This document shows positions 27,433-36,215 of a DNA stretch of 64,000 bases, piece after piece. Origin of the DNA: an uncultured Pelagibacteraceae bacterium. Lineage in GTDB: Bacteria > Pseudomonadota > Alphaproteobacteria > Pelagibacterales > Pelagibacteraceae. How positions within the stretch are numbered: position 1 is the stretch's first letter; each line of letters begins with the position of its first letter. The stretch spans positions 1 to 64,000 of the forward strand of contig CACADE010000002.1 of assembly GCA_902531175.1 (NCBI GenBank), read 5' to 3'. Below the pieces are notes generated by a model, which was given only the letters and a program-made list of their open reading frames with translations, was not told the DNA's origin and ran no database searches. The position numbers and the translations under genes were made by a program.

Positions 27433-28098
27433 TTCTTTTACTTTTTTAAATAATTTAGTCATTTGTTTTTCATTAATTCGTCCAGTATTTACATTTCTTG
27501 GACTTGGATGATAACACCCCATTAACAATACATTATTAGGTAATTTAAAATATGTTCCATGACCAAATTTTACTCTTTCAGCGTAATCAAAATTTTCTCT
27601 ATAAAATTTTACACAAGTATCAAAAGCGATTTTTCCTAAAGCTACAATTATTTTAAGATTTTTAAGTATTTCAAATTCAGATTTAAAATAACCAAAGCAA
27701 TTTTTTAACTCTTCATTTAATGGCTTATCTCCTGGAGGTACACACTTTAAAGCTGGTGTTATGAAAGTATTTTTTATTTTCAATCCATCATTTACATGAT
27801 CTGAATTACTTTGATTGGCAATTTTTGCATTGTGTAAACATTTATATAAAAAGTCTGAGGATTTATCTCCAGTAAAGACCCGACCTGTCCTGGTTCCACC
27901 ATGGGCTGCTGGTGCTAGACCAACAATCATTATTTTTCCATTTATATCTCCAAAACCTGTAACTGGTTTTCCCCAATAAGTTTGGTCCATATATTGTTTT
28001 CTTTTTTCCGTAGATATTTTTTTTCTAAACCTCACAAGTCTAGGGCATTTATTACATTTAATTATTGTTTTTTTTAATTTTTCAAATTTAACGGTCAT
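27424..28098 (-). CDS. Uracil-DNA glycosylase, family 5 (UdgB-like)
   Basis: CNKCPRLVRFRK, GLAPAAHGGTRTGRVFTGD, CYHPSPRNVNTGR motifs. The track start 28131 runs into glpD; ATG at 28098 (MTVKFEKLKK) is more plausible. Confidence 0.85.
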   Translation of the reverse strand: MTVKFEKLKKTIIKCNKCPRLVRFRKKISTEKRKQYMDQTYWGKPVTGFGDINGKIMIVGLAPAAHGGTRTGRVFTGDKSSDFLYKCLHNAKIANQSNSDHVNDGLKIKNTFITPALKCVPPGDKPLNEELKNCFGYFKSEFEILKNLKIIVALGKIAFDTCVKFYRENFDYAERVKFGHGTYFKLPNNVLLMGCYHPSPRNVNTGRINEKQMTKLFKKVKELV

Positions 28099-28103
28099 TA
28101 AGT

Positions 28104-29255
28104 TTAGAGAAGCTTCTTTTTGTGTGTCCATGGACCTTTTATTGTTTTAGGTAAAAACTTTCTAAGGTCAAAAAGGACTTTTTCAGACAATTTTCTGTAG
28201 GTGGTTAGTTTTCCTCCATATATATTCAATAAAGGTAATTTTTTTATAATTTTTAAATCAAAAACATAATCTCTTGTGACTTTTGAAGCTGTATTAAAAT
28301 CTTCAATTAGAGGTCTTATCCCCGAATAAGTATCTACAATGTCCTTTGTTCTGATTTGTTTTTTTAAGTAATTATTTACTGAACGAATTAAATATGTAAT
28401 TTCTTTTTTTGATATTCCTTTATTTTCTGGTGATTTAACCTCAACTTCTGTAGTTCCAATTAAAGAAAACTTCCCTTTATAAGGTATCACAAATATTATT
28501 CTTTTATCAGTATTTTGAAATGTGAATGCAACATTTTCTTTGTACAATTTTTTTGTAATAATATGACTTCCTTTAACTAATCTTATTTTTTTCTTAGATT
28601 TAATTTTTATATTTTTATTTAAGGTTTCGTTTATCCATGGTCCAGATGCATTAATTAAAATTTTTGATTTTACTTTTTCACCTTTTTCAAGACTAATAAT
28701 CCATTCATTGCCAATAATTTCAGCTTTTTTAACTTTGTTATATTCTAGTATTTTAGCTTTATTTCTTTTTGCATCTTTAGCATTTAGTTTCGTTAATTTT
28801 TTATCGTCAATTTGTATGTCAAAATATTGAAAACCAGTTTTGTATTTTTGCTTAAGAATATTTGAAAATTTTTTTGTAAGATCAAACGTTTTTGATTTTG
28901 GTATATTGCTTTTGCCACCTAAATTATCATACAAAAATAAACCAATTTTAATTAACCAGGCTGGTCGAATTTTATCTGCATAAGGAATTATAAAAGGAAT
29001 CGGTTTGGAAATATGTCTGGCAATTTTATAAACTATTTCTCTTTCTTTCAGAGATTCTCTAACTAGTTTGAATTCATAATTTTCTAAATAACGAAGACCA
29101 CCATGTACTAATTTCGTCGACCAAGATGAGGTTGCTCCTCCAATCTCACCTTTGTCAGCTAAACAAACTGATAAACCTCTACCTGCAGCATCTCTTGCAA
29201 TACCTGCACCGTTTATACCGCCACCTATTATGAATAAATCAAATTTTTTAGACAT
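28104..29255 (-). CDS. glpD: FAD-dependent glycerol-3-phosphate dehydrogenase, short form lacking C-terminal domain
   Basis: FDLFIIGGGINGAGIARDAAGRGLSVCLADKGEIGGATSSWSTKLVHGGLRYLE; IGTTEVEV; GIRPLIED; IYGGKLTTYRKLSE; ends at GPWTHKKKLL. Confidence 0.9.
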   Translation of the reverse strand: MSKKFDLFIIGGGINGAGIARDAAGRGLSVCLADKGEIGGATSSWSTKLVHGGLRYLENYEFKLVRESLKEREIVYKIARHISKPIPFIIPYADKIRPAWLIKIGLFLYDNLGGKSNIPKSKTFDLTKKFSNILKQKYKTGFQYFDIQIDDKKLTKLNAKDAKRNKAKILEYNKVKKAEIIGNEWIISLEKGEKVKSKILINASGPWINETLNKNIKIKSKKKIRLVKGSHIITKKLYKENVAFTFQNTDKRIIFVIPYKGKFSLIGTTEVEVKSPENKGISKKEITYLIRSVNNYLKKQIRTKDIVDTYSGIRPLIEDFNTASKVTRDYVFDLKIIKKLPLLNIYGGKLTTYRKLSEKVLFDLRKFLPKTIKGPWTHKKKLL

Positions 29256-29395
29256 TTAAATTATGATTTGTTTTAAAATATACAACCTCTTTTAGAAATT
29301 TAAAATTTTTAAATGCAATTATTTACAATTTCATAATATCTTAACATTAATAAATTATTAATAAAAAATTAAATAAACTTAACAGAAGGATAGAT

Positions 29396-30703
29396 ATGAA
29401 AAAAATACTTAGTGTTTTAACAATTCTATTTACTTTCTCTTTTACATCACACAGTTATTCAAAAACAGAAATTCATTGGTGGTACGGAAACAGTGGTTTT
29501 CTTGGTGATGTAATTATTGAAATTGCAAATAGATTTAACGCTTCACAAGATCAATATACGGTCATTCCTACAGGAAAAGGAAGTTATGAAGATAACATGG
29601 CGGCAACTATTGCTGCATTTAGAGCAGGCGACCAACCACACTATTCACAGGTTTATGATGCTGGTGCTGCAATCATGGTAGCTCAAGTAAAAAATGGTGT
29701 TGTTATCGGTTTTGAAGAAATGGCTAAGAAATATGGCATTGATGTAGATGCTGACAACTATATTCCAGGCATTAAAAATTTCTATGCCGACTCTGATGGA
29801 AAAATGATTGGTGTACCTTTCAATAGTTCAACTTGTTTGATGTATGCAAACATGGACATTTTGAAAGAGGTTGGAATTGAATCTGTGCCAAAAACTTATG
29901 AAGAATTTGAGGCCATGGCTCCAAAAATCAAAGCTGCTGGATACATTCCTTTAGTTCAAAGTCATAGTCCATGGATTTGGACTGAAAATTTCTTTTCTAG
30001 ACATAATTTATTAATGTTAGATGGAAATAATGGTTACGATGCTGTTCCTACAAAAACTTTATTCGCTGAAACTGATGCATTTGTCTATCATTGGAAGAAA
30101 GTTAAAGAATGGTATGATAAAGGTTTATATGGCTATAAAGGAAGAGCGTGGGGAGACAATCAAGCACCATTTATAGCAGGTGAAGCTGCATTTTGGTTTG
30201 GTTCTGCTGCATCATTTGGTGGAATGAAAGGTGTTGTTCCAAACTTTACAGTTAATCATATTCCTTACTGGGATTCAGTAACCAAAGGAAAAGAGTATCC
30301 AACTTTTATAGGTGGTGCTGCTAACTGGATCTTAAATGGTCATACTGAGGAAGAGTACAAAGGACTTGCTAAATTTATAGAATTTATGGGTTCTCCAGAA
30401 ATGGATCTGTATTATCACAATATGACTGGTTACTCTGCAGTGACTAAAGGTGGTATAGAGTTAGCTGAAACTATAAATTTCTATAGAGCTTCTCCATATC
30501 ATAAAGCAGTTGGTGAACAATTAAGCTTAGAAGGTTCAACTATTCCTGGTGGATATAGAGCTGGTAACTGGCCCCAAATTCGTGAAGTAATTTACGAAAA
30601 TATTGAGCCAATGTTAAACGGCAAAATATCAATCGAAAAAGGATTGCAGAATATGGACAAAGGTGCAGCTAAATTGTTAAAGCAATTTGCTAAAACTTTG
30701 TAA
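29396..30703 (+). CDS. ugpB: sn-glycerol-3-phosphate ABC transporter substrate-binding protein
   Basis: Signal peptide; EIHWWYGNSGFLGDVIIEIANRFNASQDQYTVIPTGKGSYEDNMAATIAAFRAGDQPHYSQVYDAG matches UgpB; operon with ugpA/E/C. Confidence 0.93.
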   Translation: MKKILSVLTILFTFSFTSHSYSKTEIHWWYGNSGFLGDVIIEIANRFNASQDQYTVIPTGKGSYEDNMAATIAAFRAGDQPHYSQVYDAGAAIMVAQVKNGVVIGFEEMAKKYGIDVDADNYIPGIKNFYADSDGKMIGVPFNSSTCLMYANMDILKEVGIESVPKTYEEFEAMAPKIKAAGYIPLVQSHSPWIWTENFFSRHNLLMLDGNNGYDAVPTKTLFAETDAFVYHWKKVKEWYDKGLYGYKGRAWGDNQAPFIAGEAAFWFGSAASFGGMKGVVPNFTVNHIPYWDSVTKGKEYPTFIGGAANWILNGHTEEEYKGLAKFIEFMGSPEMDLYYHNMTGYSAVTKGGIELAETINFYRASPYHKAVGEQLSLEGSTIPGGYRAGNWPQIREVIYENIEPMLNGKISIEKGLQNMDKGAAKLLKQFAKTL

Positions 30704-30716
30704 GAATAATTAAAAC

Positions 30717-30755
30717 AATAAGGAGGGTATTAATTTACCCTCCTTATTTATTTTT
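30717..30755 (+). terminator. Terminator-like hairpin between ugpB and ugpA
   Basis: AATAAGGAGGGTA-ttaatt-TACCCTCCTTATT (13 bp) followed by tatttttac; ugpA starts at 30764. Confidence 0.8.
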
Positions 30756-30763
30756 ACAAAAGT

Positions 30764-31642
30764 ATGAAAAAAGTCCAATTCAAATCTAGCTATTCACAAT
30801 ATCTTTTCTTAGCTCCGCAGCTAGGTATATTGTTAATTTTTTTATATTGGCCAATCATACAAACCTTTAGAGATGCATTTACAATGCAAGATGCTTTTGG
30901 ATTTGGATCGAAGTTTGTATGGTTTGACAATTTTTTATTTATTTTTGATGATCCAGCTTATTTCATAGCTTTCAAATTTACTATTATTTATAGTTTTGTT
31001 ATTACGTTAATTACAGGCTCAATTGGATTATTACTTGCCGTTCAGGCTAATAATGTAATGCATGGTAAAAGCACTTACAAAACACTTTTAATTTGGCCTT
31101 ATGCAATTGCGCCTGCGGTAGTCGGTGTAATGGCAAATTATTTTTTTAGTGAAAGATTTGGTCTTCTTTATCATTTATTTCACGAACTGTGGGGATTTAA
31201 TTGGTACGAAAGTGTGTTCGACTCTTATATTTACGTAATCATAGCTGGTTCTTGGAAGCAAATCAGTGCTAATTTTATTTTCTTCTTGGCTGGACTTCAA
31301 GCTATACAAAAATCTGTAATTGAAGCATCAATGATTGACTGTAAAAATAGTTTCAGAAGATTTTGGACAATTACATTCCCATTATTAATGCCAACTACAT
31401 TCTTTTTAATAATTATTAATATAACGTATGCTTTCTTTGATACATTTGGAATTATTGATACCACAACAATAGGTGCTCCTTCCGGTGAAACAAGAACTCT
31501 AGTTTATAAAGCTTACATGGATGGATTTAGAGGACTGGATTTAGGAAGTGCAGGAGCTCAATCAATAATGATGATGTTGATTGTATTAGTAATTACGATT
31601 TTTCAATTTAGATATATCGAAGGGAAAATACATTATAATTAA
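30764..31642 (+). CDS. ugpA: sn-glycerol-3-phosphate ABC transporter permease
   Basis: Binding-protein-dependent permease; LFLAPQLGILLIFLYWPIIQTFRDAF; EAA-type loop EASMIDCKNSFRRFWTITFPLLMP. Confidence 0.9.
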   Translation: MKKVQFKSSYSQYLFLAPQLGILLIFLYWPIIQTFRDAFTMQDAFGFGSKFVWFDNFLFIFDDPAYFIAFKFTIIYSFVITLITGSIGLLLAVQANNVMHGKSTYKTLLIWPYAIAPAVVGVMANYFFSERFGLLYHLFHELWGFNWYESVFDSYIYVIIAGSWKQISANFIFFLAGLQAIQKSVIEASMIDCKNSFRRFWTITFPLLMPTTFFLIIINITYAFFDTFGIIDTTTIGAPSGETRTLVYKAYMDGFRGLDLGSAGAQSIMMMLIVLVITIFQFRYIEGKIHYN

Positions 31643-32463
31643 TGACTAGATTTATCACATCAAGTTTTTCACATTTAATTTTACTCATTGGAATACTAAT
31701 CATGGTAGTTCCTGTATGGATGATTTTTGCTAGCTCTACGCACACGAGTTCAATGATTAATATGAATGGTCTCCAAATGTTTTTAGGAGATAGCTTTTAT
31801 GAAAATTACTTACGAGTTTTATTATATCAGGGTGGTTTTTTTAAAGAGATAACAGCATTAAAAATGTTTTTTAATAGTTTTATCATGGCTACAGGAGTTG
31901 CAATATTATCCGTTGTTACATCTTTAATGGCTGCTTACGCGTTGGTTTATTACAGAATAAAATATGCAACATTATTGTTTTGGATTATATTTATTACAAT
32001 TTTAGTACCATTAGAGTTAAGAATTTTCCCTACTTATTCAGTAATGGCTGAGCTTAATCTAGTGAATTCTTACTTTGGATTAATAGTTCCTATTTCAGCA
32101 TCAGCTATAGCAACATTATTCTTTCGCCAATTTTATAAAACCGTTCCAGATGAATTACTTGAATCCGCAAAACTTGATGGAGCAAATACCTGGAGATTTT
32201 TTGTTGATTTTTTAATTCCTTTGTCAAAAACAATGATTGTAGCGATGTTAATATTTATGTTTGTTTTTGGCTACAATCAATATCTATGGCCATTATTGGT
32301 AACAACTTCAGAACAATATTGGACAGTGGTTATGGGATTAAAAATGATGTCGGGTTCAATTGTTCATCGTTTTGCTTTCGTGATGATGTCTATGGTGCCA
32401 CCAATTTTAATTATAATTGTGTTGCAGAAATATTTTATTAAGGGGGTTTTTCAAGATAAATGA
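31642..32463 (+). CDS. ugpE: sn-glycerol-3-phosphate ABC transporter permease, copy 1
   Basis: FRQFYKTVPDELLESAKLDGANTWRFFVDFLIPLSKTM EAA loop; overlaps ugpA stop. Confidence 0.9.
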   Translation: MTRFITSSFSHLILLIGILIMVVPVWMIFASSTHTSSMINMNGLQMFLGDSFYENYLRVLLYQGGFFKEITALKMFFNSFIMATGVAILSVVTSLMAAYALVYYRIKYATLLFWIIFITILVPLELRIFPTYSVMAELNLVNSYFGLIVPISASAIATLFFRQFYKTVPDELLESAKLDGANTWRFFVDFLIPLSKTMIVAMLIFMFVFGYNQYLWPLLVTTSEQYWTVVMGLKMMSGSIVHRFAFVMMSMVPPILIIIVLQKYFIKGVFQDK

Positions 32464-33311
32464 AAATTAAACCACTTCAAATAATTGCTCATATTATATT
32501 AATACTAGGAGTCTTGTTAATGGTAGTTCCTATTTGGATATCTTTTGCAAGTTCTTCGCATGACTCTGTAACTATATTAACCGAAGGTATGAAGTTTCAT
32601 ATAGGTGATCAGCTAGCAAGAAACTATAACGAAGTTTTAAATGAAAAAGGTGGTTGGTCAGAAGAAGTGACTGCTGCAAAAATGTTTATTAATAGTTTTA
32701 TAATGGCATTAGGAATTGCAACACTTAAGGTAGTTATTTCAGCAATGTCAGCATATGCTTTGGTTTATTATAGATTTAAATTAGCTGTACCAATTTTTTG
32801 GTTAATCTTTATTACTCTACTTGTTCCTTTGGAGGTAAGGATTTTTCCAAGCTATAAAATTGTATCTGATTTAGGTTTAACAAATTCATATACAGGCCTT
32901 ATCCTTCCATTAGTTGCTTCAGCTACAGCAACATTTTTCTTCAGACAATTTTATAAAACAATTCCAGATGAACTCTTGGAGTCAGCAAAATTAGACGGAG
33001 CAAATGCTTGGAGTTTTTTCATAGATTTCTTGGTTCCATTATCTAAAACCATGATAGCAGCAATGTTTATCTTTATGTTTGTATATGGATACAGCCAATA
33101 TTTATGGCCACTAATAATGACAACTGCAGAAGAATACTGGACTGTTGTAATGGGAATGAAGATTATTTACACAGAAAGCTATGAAGGAGTTGCTCTGCCA
33201 AGAACTGCAGAAAGATTTGCGTATATCATTTTGTCAATGATCCCACCAGTTTTAGTGGTAGTATTTTTACAAAAATGGTTCATAAAAGGATTAATTCAAA
33301 CGGAGAAATAA
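32460..33311 (+). CDS. ugpE: sn-glycerol-3-phosphate ABC transporter permease, copy 2 (tandem paralog)
   Basis: FRQFYKTIPDELLESAKLDGANAWSFFIDFLVPLSKTM; near full-length similarity to the preceding ORF; ATGA overlap. Confidence 0.9.
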   Translation: MKIKPLQIIAHIILILGVLLMVVPIWISFASSSHDSVTILTEGMKFHIGDQLARNYNEVLNEKGGWSEEVTAAKMFINSFIMALGIATLKVVISAMSAYALVYYRFKLAVPIFWLIFITLLVPLEVRIFPSYKIVSDLGLTNSYTGLILPLVASATATFFFRQFYKTIPDELLESAKLDGANAWSFFIDFLVPLSKTMIAAMFIFMFVYGYSQYLWPLIMTTAEEYWTVVMGMKIIYTESYEGVALPRTAERFAYIILSMIPPVLVVVFLQKWFIKGLIQTEK

Positions 33312-34364
33312 ATGAGCTTTTTAGATTTAAAAAATGTGACTAAGATTTACCCAAATGGAACTAAGGCTGTTCATGAAACTTCATTAAGTGTTGATGAAGG
33401 TGAGTTTATGGTTTTTGTAGGACCTAGTGGATGTGGAAAATCAACTTTATTAAGAATGGTTGCAGGCTTAGAGGATATTACAGAGGGTGATATTAATCTT
33501 GATGGAAAATTAATTAATGAGGTAGATCCGTCTGAAAGAGATGTAGCAATGGTGTTTCAGAACTATGCATTATACCCACATATGAATGTTTATAATAACT
33601 TGGCTTATGGTCTAAAAAACAGAGGAATTGACAAAGAAACAATCGAGCAAAAAGTAAATGATGCAGCTAAGCTGTTACAAATTTCAGATTATTTACAGAG
33701 AAAACCTTCAATGTTATCCGGAGGTCAAAGGCAAAGGGTTGCAATGGGTAGAGCAATTGTTAGAAATCCAAAAATATTCTTATTTGATGAACCTCTTTCA
33801 AATTTAGATGCAAAATTAAGAATTCAGATGAGACTTGAAATCAAAAAACTTCAACAGAAAGTTGGAGTAACAAGCATATTTGTTACGCATGATCAAGTAG
33901 AGGCCATGACACTTGCTGATAGATTAGCAGTTATTAACAATGGAATTATTGAACAGCTTGGAACTCCTATTGAGATATATGATAATCCAAAATCATTATT
34001 TGTTGCTGGTTTTATTGGCTCACCTCAAATGAATTTTTTAGATGGTAATATAAAAAATAAAACATTATCTGCAGAAGGTTTTGAAATTAAAGATATTGAT
34101 AGTGACTTTGAGGGAGAAGTAAAATTAGGAATAAGACCTGAACATTTAAGTCAAAGTGAAAATAGTTTAATTAATTTAAAAGTAGACTTAGTGGAACAAC
34201 TTGGTTCGGATAATCTTGTTTATGGTCAATTAAAAGACAAAAAAGACTTTTGTTATAGGTGTCCGGGAAATCTAACTATTGAAAAAGGTGCTGATCTAAG
34301 TCTTAATATTGAGAACAATAAATATTATATTTTTGATAAAAGCACTGGCAAAAGAGTTAATTAA
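33312..34364 (+). CDS. ugpC: sn-glycerol-3-phosphate ABC transporter ATP-binding protein
   Basis: Walker A GPSGCGKST, LSGGQRQRVAMGRAIVR, Walker B IFLFDEPLSNLDAKLR, C-terminal TOBE-like region. Confidence 0.93.
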   Translation: MSFLDLKNVTKIYPNGTKAVHETSLSVDEGEFMVFVGPSGCGKSTLLRMVAGLEDITEGDINLDGKLINEVDPSERDVAMVFQNYALYPHMNVYNNLAYGLKNRGIDKETIEQKVNDAAKLLQISDYLQRKPSMLSGGQRQRVAMGRAIVRNPKIFLFDEPLSNLDAKLRIQMRLEIKKLQQKVGVTSIFVTHDQVEAMTLADRLAVINNGIIEQLGTPIEIYDNPKSLFVAGFIGSPQMNFLDGNIKNKTLSAEGFEIKDIDSDFEGEVKLGIRPEHLSQSENSLINLKVDLVEQLGSDNLVYGQLKDKKDFCYRCPGNLTIEKGADLSLNIENNKYYIFDKSTGKRVN

Positions 34365-34366
34365 TT

Positions 34367-35287
34367 TTGATTTTAAGCAAACCAAATCATATAAAAATTT
34401 ATGGTCACCGAGGAGCAAGAGGAGATCTTCCCGAAAACACTCTAGAAAGTTTTAAATACTTATTTGAAAACAATATTAATGCATACGAAACAGATATATT
34501 AATTTCTAAGGATCTTGTACCAGTTATTGCTCATGATTTTAGATTAGATCCAAGCAGAACAAAAGATAATGAGGGGAATTGGATAGAGGATGAAAATTTA
34601 AAAATATTTGATTTAACTTATGCAGAACTTTCAAAGTTTGATGTAGGTTCAGTAAATAAATTATCCAGATACGGAAGAAGATTTATTAATCAAAAAAAAT
34701 TAGAAAACCAAAGAATACCAAAACTTTCTGAATTATTAGAAATGTCTTCAAAAAATAAATCTGAAAAATTATTAATAAATTTAGAAATTAAATCTACACC
34801 AGAGGAAGAAAATTTGACACCAGAACCAGAAGATACAGTAAAATTAATTATGAACGATATAAATGAATCATCTTTAAAAGATAAAATAATCGTTTCATCA
34901 TTTGATTGGAGAACTTTATCAGTAATTAAAAATCAGTATCCTGAAATTCCAAGAGCTTACTTAACTCAACATTTGACAGGAATTAATATTAATCAAACTA
35001 TTTACAACAGATCTCCATGGTTGAGTTTTTTGCCTTATTATGAAGATCATGAATTGCCAAAAATTATAAAGTCACAAGGTGGAAAAGCTTGGCATCCATA
35101 CCGAAAAGACATTACAAAAAAACTTGTCGATATTTCTCATCAAGAAGAATTGCCAGTAAATGTATGGACAGTAAACAAAGAGTACGAAATGTTAAAGATG
35201 GTTGAGTACGGTGTAGATGGTATTATGACAGATTATCCATTAAGGTTGAAAGAACTTTGTGAGAAAGAAAATATAAAATGGTTTTAG
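34367..35287 (+). CDS. ugpQ: Glycerophosphodiester phosphodiesterase (TTG start)
   Basis: IYGHRGARGDLPENTLESFKYLFE...ETDILISKDLVPVIAHDF; VNVWTVNKEYEMLKMVEYGVDGIMTDYP. Confidence 0.92.
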   Translation: MILSKPNHIKIYGHRGARGDLPENTLESFKYLFENNINAYETDILISKDLVPVIAHDFRLDPSRTKDNEGNWIEDENLKIFDLTYAELSKFDVGSVNKLSRYGRRFINQKKLENQRIPKLSELLEMSSKNKSEKLLINLEIKSTPEEENLTPEPEDTVKLIMNDINESSLKDKIIVSSFDWRTLSVIKNQYPEIPRAYLTQHLTGININQTIYNRSPWLSFLPYYEDHELPKIIKSQGGKAWHPYRKDITKKLVDISHQEELPVNVWTVNKEYEMLKMVEYGVDGIMTDYPLRLKELCEKENIKWF

Positions 35288-35296
35288 TTTATCTTA

Positions 35297-36016
35297 ATGG
35301 ATTTAAATATAGTTAATAACCAAGAGAAATTTTTAGCAGGAAAACTTGAAGGATATACTTTAAAAGGTGCAGAAAATAAATTTGATGATAGAGGAAATCC
35401 TTTACCATTTCCAGGCTGCACAATAATTTGCAATATTCCTCTTAATACTAATTTATCTGATCAAATTATTAGTTTTCAAAAAAATATAGAGAATTTTAAC
35501 CCCAAAAAAACTTACTTCTATTTACCTCCATCCAGTTTTCATATGACATTATTTGATTGTTGTAATTTTAATACAAAAGACACTAATTATTGGCCATCAG
35601 ATATAGATCCTGATATGGATTATAAAGATATAGCTGTTGAATTAAATAGAAGAATTCAGAACTATATCTTTCCAAAAGAATTCAATCTTAAACTAAAAAT
35701 GTTTTTTGGAGGATACAGTATTATTTTAGAACCATATTCTGAAAAGGATGAAAAAATATTAAGAAATTGTAGAGATGAACTAAGTAGCTTATTAAAAATT
35801 AAATTTGAAAACCATCAAAGATATACTTTTCATATTACTTTTGCATATATCTTAAGAGAGCTTAGTGAGATTGAAATAAGTAATTTAATTGAATTTAATA
35901 AAAAACTATTTTTAGACTTTAGTAAAAAATTTCCAAAAATTACTTTTTCAAAACCTGAAATGTGTACTTTTGAGAACATGTTAGAATTTAAAAGTGTTAA
36001 TCCTTCCAGTCTGTAA
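35297..36016 (+). CDS. DUF1868-like 2H phosphoesterase superfamily protein
   Basis: Two HxT motifs in the right arrangement: SSFHMTLFDCC and YTFHITFAYI; N-terminal DDRGNPLPFPGCTIICN. Confidence 0.75.
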   Translation: MDLNIVNNQEKFLAGKLEGYTLKGAENKFDDRGNPLPFPGCTIICNIPLNTNLSDQIISFQKNIENFNPKKTYFYLPPSSFHMTLFDCCNFNTKDTNYWPSDIDPDMDYKDIAVELNRRIQNYIFPKEFNLKLKMFFGGYSIILEPYSEKDEKILRNCRDELSSLLKIKFENHQRYTFHITFAYILRELSEIEISNLIEFNKKLFLDFSKKFPKITFSKPEMCTFENMLEFKSVNPSSL

Positions 36017-36215
36017 CAGTTTTTAATTCTAAATATTCTTTAAGCCCCAAACTCAATCAGCTCATAATAGATATGATTATTTGTTATTATTAAAATTTTC
36101 ATCAAATTTAAAATTGTTTTTTATCGAGCATAAGTAATAATTAGTTTAAATTTTTTTAATAAATCTTTCACTTTTTAGTAAAAATACTTTCATATTTTAT
36201 AACGATTATCCCGTT

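Noticed and set aside
28098-28140. Possible frameshift joining glpD to a missing C-terminal domain
   Set aside because: The sequence after the glpD stop encodes the UdgB start region; no GlpD C-terminal homology was seen in the other frames.
29346-29362. 17-bp palindrome ATTAATAA-a-TTATTAAT upstream of ugpB as a possible operator
   Set aside because: Pure A/T in a very AT-rich intergenic region; a few such palindromes are expected by chance in 64 kb, and no regulator is nearby.
36165-36193. Two CTTTCA repeats 22 bp apart upstream of the UshA-like gene, considered as a Pho-box
   Set aside because: Canonical Pho-box repeats are 11 bp apart; the intervening position does not match, and the consensus CTGTCAT is not met.
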